A stretch of 64,000 nt of DNA, taken from Owenia fusiformis. Its lineage: Eukaryota; Annelida; Polychaeta; Sabellida; Oweniidae. Numbering within the stretch: the first letter of the stretch is position 1; each line of letters starts with the position of its first letter. The stretch covers positions 23,135,936 through 23,199,935 of the forward strand of contig CAIIXF020000006.1 of the NCBI GenBank assembly GCA_903813345.2, read 5' to 3'. This document shows, in pieces, positions 57,301 to 64,000 of the stretch. A program made the position numbers and the translations under genes. The notes under the pieces were generated by a model. The model did not search any database and was not told where the DNA came from. It saw nothing but the letters and a program-made list of their open reading frames with translations.

Positions 57301-59211
57301 CCAAGATATAACCAAGGGCGTTACAATACCCGGGAATTTATCGGTTCGTCCAGTACTTGTTTGTGATAGCGCCCTCTGTAGGTCACTGTGCTTATAGCCT
57401 ACAGTAATACGGGGTAGGATATCAGGAATTCGGTCAGTTTCTATCCGTCGATTTCGCTATGAATTGAAGCAAGTGTGACCACTTTATCCACTTAAACAAT
57501 TTGATAATTGATTAAATCTTTAAACAAAATCGATAAACATGTTATACACTTCCTATCTCCTTAGAAATTAGCATGTATTTATGGATTGTGTTTTCGAACA
57601 AGGCTCGACCCACACCAATAGGGAAATCCTTATGCTAATTAGTATGACGTCATATTTTCCTGGGGAATCCTAGATTTCAAAGCCTCAGTCTGTTATTGTG
57701 TCAAATGTAAACGCTCTTGGGACGCTCTTTTGCAGACAGAAAATTGACAGATTAGCTTTTAACTTTCAGCTTTGATGTTTAAATATTCTGTATTTCTACT
57801 GGACTTCTTGCTGAATATCATATAATGTTATAACTTGATTTGGACCATTGCCTGATTGATCATTCTGAAATTTTGATTGTGATTGGCAAGAAAAATAATT
57901 CCTATTGTTTTCCAGCGAAGTCAAAATGTTACAGCATGAGTTATAATGTCGAGTTTGCATCATCTTAAATTCTGCTAGTGATTAGAAGTCCATGCACAAG
58001 CATACACATACTAAGACAAACACACCCAGGCTCCAGGCCGTGGATGGAAATATAAAACTATTTAAGGCACAAACTGGTATTAATAGACCGATATGTAGTG
58101 TCTGCCATGTATTGAAGGTAAACCAATCTGCATTATTAATGTTTCTTCTATCAATACATGGATTGTGCAATGGAAAAGCAATGGCACAATCAAAAATGTG
58201 CATATCAATCGTGAATATCTCTCGGTTCAAAGCTTATTTCCAACGGAATCGTGTCAAAATATGTGTCTGAGTAACAGTTATACATTATAAGATCGCAAAC
58301 TCTTACCAATTATCAGCCGAATGGCTCATTTTCAACGAAATGTCCTTAAGACAACAGCCCTGGGTCGCGCCTGAGACCAAAAACTACTTCAAATAGCCCT
58401 CCCCTAATTATATTGGATAATCACATTTATGCGTGCGCGCGCAGCTCATTCAATGAACGAAACGCCACTTCCCGCTGAAATCACCGGGTATTGATCTTTC
58501 CCTTGATATAACCTTCTGAAATTGTATGCGATAACCTACATGCTCCTTTGTATTTGAGATTGCAATAAAGTAGGTGTGGATCAGACTAATAAGCCATCTC
58601 ATTTGGGTGACACTAGGAGATAGCTGACATGGCTTCTTAATATATCATGGCCTCACCAACCAACAAATAAACAAACAAACAAAAAGGCAAAGAAATACTG
58701 GAATTAGAATAAATTAATTCTTAGATATTCTGTCATGATCTACTATATGTTTTCTTATTATCCACCCAAGTATGCAAAAATCCATGTGTTGAGTAAAGCC
58801 AGTAAACATTTTCAGTCCCACATTCCAATCTAAAAACTCATTAAATTCTTGATTTTCTTTGATCAAACCTATGTCCAATCAGAATCTACAGTCAAAAAAT
58901 AGGAAATAACATTAATATTTATGAAAAGTATATTGAGATTGTTCAGATCTTTTTGTATGGAAACTGCAAAATCACCTGTAAAGTCAGAGGATATTCTTGA
59001 TATGTGGTATTTTCTAGGGTATTTTAATTATTTATTTCAGTACATAATGCAGAGCTGGCTGGTGATTCCAGACTATCCACTTTGGATTATTGATACCTCC
59101 CAGAGCACACCCTGGTGGTGGTTTTTCACACTAATCCACGTCATGGCTTGGATAATTATTTATGGAGCAACATTTACAATGGATCTACCTGAACTTCTTG
59201 GACTGAAACAG
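54345..59211 (+). CDS. NRM: Nurim, exons 1-3 (partial, 3' exons not in window)
   Basis: Nurim is a multi-pass inner nuclear membrane protein, distantly related to isoprenylcysteine carboxyl methyltransferases. Exons 54345-54474, 56261-56439 and 59041-59211, phases 1 and 0, give 160 codons. Exon 1 has ATG after AACAAAG and a hydrophobic first membrane segment (AIFFVISIAAFAVMF). Exon 2: LLWDIFLVLLFIVQHSMMA then VVERSFYIAATAWALQ, matching human LAWDLGLLLLFVGQHSLMA and VLQRSLYVACTALALQ. Exon 3: YIMQSWLVIP...FTLIHVMAWIIIYGATF and DLPELLGLKQ, matching human VMRYWEPIP, LHVISWLLIF and YAELMGLKQ. Human nurim has about 100 more residues (YYHVLGLG onward, RHP motif); none were found to 64,000, so the next intron probably exceeds 4.7 kb. 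Confidence 0.93.
54630..55212. mobile_element. 583-bp hAT-like MITE with 8-bp duplication
   Basis: Ends CATAGGCCAAGGGTAAAGTA and the inverse complement at the right, arms about 48 bp, flanked by GTTTTGAT (54622-54629 and 55213-55220). An inner inverted pair (ctgcaattgcctggcaag / cttgccaggcaattgcag at 54,862 and 54,953) lies inside. In nurim intron 1. Confidence 0.93.
55305..55352. repeat. 48-bp near-perfect palindrome
   Basis: TACCCCCGTAAATGTGGGGT is followed after TGATATCA by its inverse complement, with one mismatch over 24-bp arms and no loop. In nurim intron 1. Confidence 0.95.
57298..58516. mobile_element. ~1.2-kb inverted-repeat element
   Basis: 'aagatataaccaaggg' and 'acaatacccgg' near 57,300 reappear inverted as 'ccgggtattg...cccttgatataacc' at about 58,485-58,516. 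The interior contains no convincing open frame. In nurim intron 2. Confidence 0.6.
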
Positions 59212-60297
59212 GTAATAAATAGTTCTAATATGGGATGGGCTCTGATTTTGAACTCCCGTGCAGTGATATATCACTGCGGCGTGCAGGTATCTCACCGTAA
59301 GCATGGTAACTTCGTAATAAACAACTGACGTGATTGGTTCTAGTCCCATGCTCAGGTCGAGTGATTGTAAAATTTAGACAATTTCATTGGTTGAACTAAT
59401 TAACTAATATTATATATTAACAAATAAACAACACATGCTGTAAACTATTATCAACACAACTTTTACTCAGAATTCCTTCCGCGGTGATTTCTTCTAATAT
59501 TTTCTTCATCTGCCCGCTGCAGTGTCTATACCGTGACACTGCATGGGAGTTCGCTCTGATTTGTACCATATGTCTTACTGCAAGATTCACAAATAAGGGC
59601 ATACAGTAGGACCTGTATTTGTGAAACCTGATGGAGACGTGCAATGTTATAAGTCATGCATCAAGCCCAGATTATGTGAACTTTTTATTGGTTATTTTAT
59701 CTTTGTATCTTGGAAGTTGGAATTACACATTTTGTTAAGATGATGAAGACAGGAATAAAAATTTAAATTGTTTTCTGGGGATGTGATTATTGGACCATGC
59801 AAAAGTTAGACCATGCAAAAGTTATCCAATAGGAGATTCAGGATATTGATTTTATCTAGAGGCAGAATATAGAGAAAAAATATATGTTGGAAAAAATAAG
59901 ACTACAAACAATAAAATATGAAAATGGTCTACATTAATATTTATATTTCAATAATGAGAATATTTACATTTATATACACTGTACAGTTAACTGATTATTC
60001 CATTTTCCATTTGTTTATGAAATCTCATAAGAATGCAATTTTGAGATTCAGTTCCACATTTACTTTAGGTATATGTCCATTTGTAAAAACTTGCCCAGAG
60101 CCCAGTCCTCTCTTCCGAGGAATTTAGGAGGCCCCAATTTGAATTTCATTGTCAATCTTAGATTTTCTGTATATGACACCTGGTATCCAGTGTATATAAA
60201 ATGCCATAAAAATTACTACATTTGAGGTGATGTCCTTGTAAAATCCCTCGTTATAATCAGAGGGAAGTGTACTTAGTGCCTGGTGATCCAGGGTAGG
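59212..60297 (+). other. Start of nurim intron 3, no gene seen
   Basis: The exon 3 donor is CAG|GTAATA. A short perfect hairpin (gcagtgatatatcactgc, 59,261) and AT-rich sequence follow. No exon encoding the nurim C-terminal part (RHP-containing segment) was found. Confidence 0.6.
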
Positions 60298-60808
60298 TTA
60301 TTCATAGCTGCAATGGTTGTTGATGTAGAAATATTTTAACACAGATTTTGTTTCTCCTACCACCCATAGTGAATGTAGTCTGTGCTTCTGTCGGCAGGTG
60401 GCGCCCTGTGGACACCTAAAAATATAAATTATAGACAGCATATAGTCCAGTGTAAATTTATTCAAGGGGTGGGTGAACAATCGGTTAGTTAACAATCAGT
60501 GAAACTCTGTTAAATGCCCATTGAAAAATATGATGACATCATAGAGAAAAAGTACTCATGAAGTATTAAATGTGCATTTAATAATATAAAATGAAAAAGT
60601 ATTCCAACTGAAAGTTTTTCATAACAGAGCGATTGAAATTATATTTTAGTGATAATTTTAGTTTTTGACTTACTCTGGCCTTGGTGATAGATCAGAACAG
60701 TCTCCCCTGCTATATGCCTGGAACACCCCCTCCCCCTTGAGTATTGTCCATGGTCCTTCTCGAGGGACATCATCTAGCTGCTCTGGGGCTGGACCAAACC
60801 ACACATCT
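60298..60808 (-). CDS. Last two exons of an unrecognised gene (partial)
   Basis: Two coding-like exons on the minus strand. Internal exon 60808-60674 (135 nt): acceptor tggttgcag, donor CCAGA|GTAAGT, phase 2 at both ends, one open frame containing DVWFGPAPEQLDDVPREGPW and GVFQAYSRGDCSDLSPRPE. Terminal exon 60415-60298: acceptor tatttttag, phase 2, beginning CPQGATCRQKHRLHSLWVVG and ending NNHCSYE stop. Joined, the frame stays open across the junction. The CPxGxxC..H pattern hints at a small zinc-binding site but does not fit the PBZ spacing. I do not recognise the family. Upstream exons must lie beyond the minisatellite. The gene is antisense to nurim and probably nested in its intron 3. Confidence 0.6.
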
Positions 60809-60853
60809 CTGCAACCATTAATGAAAATTTACCAAACAACTTATCAGCTCAAA

Positions 60854-63470
60854 CATTACATATGTAAATAGTATTGAACATTATATATATGCAAATAGTA
60901 TTGACCATTACATATGCAAATAGTATTGACCATTACATATGTAAATAGTATTGAACATTACATATATGCAAATAGTATTGAACATTATATATATGCAAAT
61001 AGAAATGAACATTGCATATGCAAATAGTATTGACCATTACATATGTAAATAGTATTGAACATTATATATATGCAAATAGTATTGAACAGTACATTTGCAA
61101 ATAGATATGTAAATAGTATTAAACATTACATATATGCAAATAGTATTGACCATTACATATGCAAATAGTATTGAACATTACATATATGCAAATAGTATTG
61201 AACATTATATATATGCAAATAGAAATGAACATTGCATATGCAAATAGTATTGACCATTACATATGCACATAGTATTGAACATTATATATATGCAAATAGA
61301 AATGAACATTACATATATGCAAATAGTATTGACCATTACATATGTAAATAGTATTGAACATTATATATATGCAAATAGTATTGAACAGTACATTTGCAAA
61401 TAGATATGTAAATAGTATTAAACATTACATATATGCAAATAGTATTGACCATTACATATGCAAATAGTATTGAACATTACATATATGCAAATAGTATTGA
61501 ACAGTACATTTGCAAATAGATATGTAAATAGTATTAAACATTACATATATGCAAATAGTATTGACCATTACATATGTAAATAGTATTGAACATTATATAT
61601 ATGCAAATAGTATTGAACAGTACATTTGCAAATAGATATGTAAATAGTATTAAACATTACATATATGCAAATAGTATTGACCATTACATATGCAAATAGT
61701 ATTGAACATTACATATGCAAATAGATATGTAAATAGTATTAAACATTACATATATGCAAATAGTATTGACCATTACATATGCAAATAGTATTGAACATTA
61801 CATATATGCAAATAGTATTGAACATTATATATATGCAAATAGAAATGAACATTGCATATGCAAATAGTATTGACCATTACATATGCAAATAGTATTGAAC
61901 ATTATATATATGCAAATAGAAATGAACATTGCATATGCAAATAGTATTGAACATTACATATGCAAATAGTGTTGAACATTACATATATGCAAATAGTATT
62001 GAACATTACATATGCAAATAGTGTTGAACATTGCATATGCAAATAGTATTGAACATTACATATATGCAAATAGTATTGAATATTACATATGCAAATAGTA
62101 TTGAACATTGCATATGCGAGAGTATTGAACATTACATATGCAAATAGTATTGAACATAACATTTGCAAATGGAATTGAACATTACATATGCAAATAGTAT
62201 TGAACATTACATATATGCAAATAGTATTGAACATTACATATGCAAATACTATTGAACATTACATATATGCAAATAGAAATGAACATTACATATGTAAATA
62301 GTATTGAACATTACATATATGCAAATAGTATTGACCATTACATATGCAAATAGTATTGAACATTATATATATGCAAATAGAAATGAACATTACATATGTA
62401 AATAGTATTGAACATTACATATATGCAAACAGAAATGAACATTATATATGTAAATAGTATTGAACATTACATATACGCAAATAGTATTGAACATTACATA
62501 TATGCAAATAGTATTGAACAATACATATGCAAATAGTATTGAACATTACATATGTAAATAGTATTGAACATTACATTTGCAAATAGTATTGAACATTACA
62601 TTTGCAAATAGTATTGAACATTACATATACAAATAGTATTGAACATTACATATATGCAAATATTATTGAACATTACATATGCAAATAGTATTGAACATTA
62701 CATATGTAAATAGTATTGAACATTATATATATGCAAATAGTATTGAATTATACATTACACATATGCAAATAGTATTGAACATTACATATATGCAAATAGT
62801 ATTGAACATTACATATGAAAATAGTATTGAACATTACATATGCAAATAGAATTGAACATTAGAGTTGCAAATAGTATTGAACATTACATATATGCAAATA
62901 GTATTGAGCATTACATATGTAAATAGTATTGAACATTGCATATGCAAATAGCATTGAACAGTACATTTGCTAATAGTATTGAACATTACATATGCAAATA
63001 GTATTGAACAATACATATATGCAAATAGTATTGAACATTACATATATGCAAATAGTATTGAACATTACATATGCAAATAGTATTGAACATTACATATATG
63101 CAAATAATATTGAATGTTGCATATGCAAATAGTATCCTTGCAGATGCAAATAGTATTGAACATTACATTATGCAAATAGAAATAAACATTACATATGGAA
63201 ATAGCATTCAACATTACATATGCAAATAGTATTGAACATTACATATATGTAAATAGTATTGAACATTACATATATGCAAATAGCATTGAACATTACATAT
63301 GCAAATAGTATTGAACATTACATATGCAAATAGTATTGAACATTACATATGTAAATAGTACTGAACATTACATATGTAAATAGTATTGAACATTACATAT
63401 ATGCAAATAGTATTGAACATTACATATGCAAATAGAATTGAACATTACATATATGCAAATAGTATCGAAT
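60854..63470. repeat. 2.6-kb minisatellite of ~25-bp ATGCAAAT units
   Basis: Unit approximately 'acatatgcaaatagtattga' + 'acatt', with variants atatatgcaaat, tatgtaaat and tttgcaaat. Higher-order repetition is visible: the block around 61,080-61,180 recurs near 61,385-61,480, 61,500-61,560 and 61,615-61,700. Dozens of units contain the octamer ATGCAAAT. The long minus-strand open frames within it (for example 61,902-62,234) are periodic artefacts. It lies between the antisense gene's exon at 60,808 and the right edge. Confidence 0.97.
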
Positions 63471-63666
63471 GTAATGTAACCACCAGGACCGGTTCATCCT
63501 TTATCATTTAATTAGTGAAATTAAACCTGCACATCGCTCCAAAACGCAATATGTTGACATATATTGTTTTTACATTTTTAAGCTCTAATATAAAGTTTAT
63601 GTAAATAAAAATTGTTTTTTTCTGCGTTATATCAAAGAACAATCATTTAATTAAAAAAAATAAAAA

Positions 63667-63744
63667 GGCGAACGCGGGATTCGAACCCGGGCCTCCCGCG
63701 TGCTAAGTGAGAATTGTACCCCTAGACCCCTAGACCACCGTCTT
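63667..63744 (-). pseudogene. Degenerate tRNA-like sequence
   Basis: On the minus strand, an A box (TGGTCTAGGGG) and a canonical B box (GGTTCGAATCC) are correctly ordered, with a T-arm CGGG TTCGAAT CCCG and a T-rich Pol III terminator right after. The anticodon-loop region is CTTAGCA (would read AGC, Ala), but the surrounding body resembles tRNA-Pro. The acceptor stem does not pair (AAGACGG against GTTCGCC), the anticodon stem has a mismatch, and the D region carries a duplicated GGGTCTAG. A functional tRNA is unlikely; it may be a pseudogene or the head of a SINE. Confidence 0.55.
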
Positions 63745-64000
63745 ATGTTGGAAGTAATTAAACGCTACTTATTTTGAATGCTATGATTCGGAAGTGACGT
63801 CACGTTCTTCATTTAGAAACTTTTCCAAAATCATATCGTCGGCGCCGATCGAAGCAATTCAATGAATAATCTTTGAAATGACACATTTATCGTAAGTATT
63901 TCTACACAAGATTTGCCCCATTTGTTCATCATTCTATAATCTTTCATTAAGCTCAAAATGATAAAGTTCACCCCCGAAACAACCCAAGATTGCGTTTCGG

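Noticed and set aside
61902-63016. Minus-strand open frames in the octamer array (MFNTICIYVMFNTI-like)
   Set aside because: Purely periodic translation of the satellite.
60854-63470. CRISPR-like appearance of regularly spaced short repeats
   Set aside because: The spacers are themselves variants of the unit, and the surrounding genes are eukaryotic and intron-containing. It is a minisatellite.
59212-64000. Remaining C-terminal exons of nurim
   Set aside because: Looked for the RHP and GLAHGLDQQDL-like segments on the plus strand and found none, so the gene is reported as partial.

Overview
This is intron-rich, AT-rich animal nuclear DNA. Genes consist of short exons with GT/AG splice sites, introns reach 15 kb, and the space between exons is filled with foldback and miniature inverted-repeat transposons, non-LTR retrotransposon pieces and minisatellites. 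The repeat style and the closeness of the coding exons to vertebrate proteins suggest a marine invertebrate, probably a deuterostome. That is an inference; no species-specific marker was recognised.

Layout, left to right. (1) 1-6.7 kb, minus strand: the 5' part of PEX16 (peroxisome membrane biogenesis), running off the left edge. (2) 6.7-13.3 kb: repeats, plus a possible non-coding first exon of LARGE. (3) 13,352-50,893, plus strand: a complete LARGE-type bifunctional xylosyl/glucuronyltransferase gene in 18 coding exons (728 codons plus stop). It matriglycan-modifies alpha-dystroglycan in known animals. One of its catalytic exons has been partly amplified into seven 120-bp tandem copies. (4) Inside the 9.9-kb LARGE intron, on the opposite strand: a small predicted secreted protein of unknown function (24.0-26.2 kb), with a 5'-truncated LINE inserted just upstream of it. 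(5) Inside the 15-kb LARGE intron, also antisense: a complete seven-exon cytosolic sulfotransferase (SULT) gene (35.1-48.6 kb). Its own introns hold three large foldback elements and a mariner-type relic. (6) 54.3-59.2 kb, plus strand: the first three exons of nurim (inner nuclear membrane protein). Its remaining exons are not in the window. (7) 60.3-60.8 kb, minus strand: the last two exons of an unrecognised gene. (8) 60.85-63.47 kb: a 2.6-kb minisatellite rich in ATGCAAAT octamers. (9) A degenerate tRNA-like sequence near the right edge.

PEX16 and LARGE are divergently arranged, as I recall for human PEX16 and LARGE2 on 11p11.2, so this part probably preserves an old gene neighbourhood. 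The other genes do not form an obvious pathway, although LARGE and SULT both modify other molecules by group transfer. All exon boundaries were read by hand from splice consensus, phase continuity and remembered family sequences; no alignment or transcript data were available.
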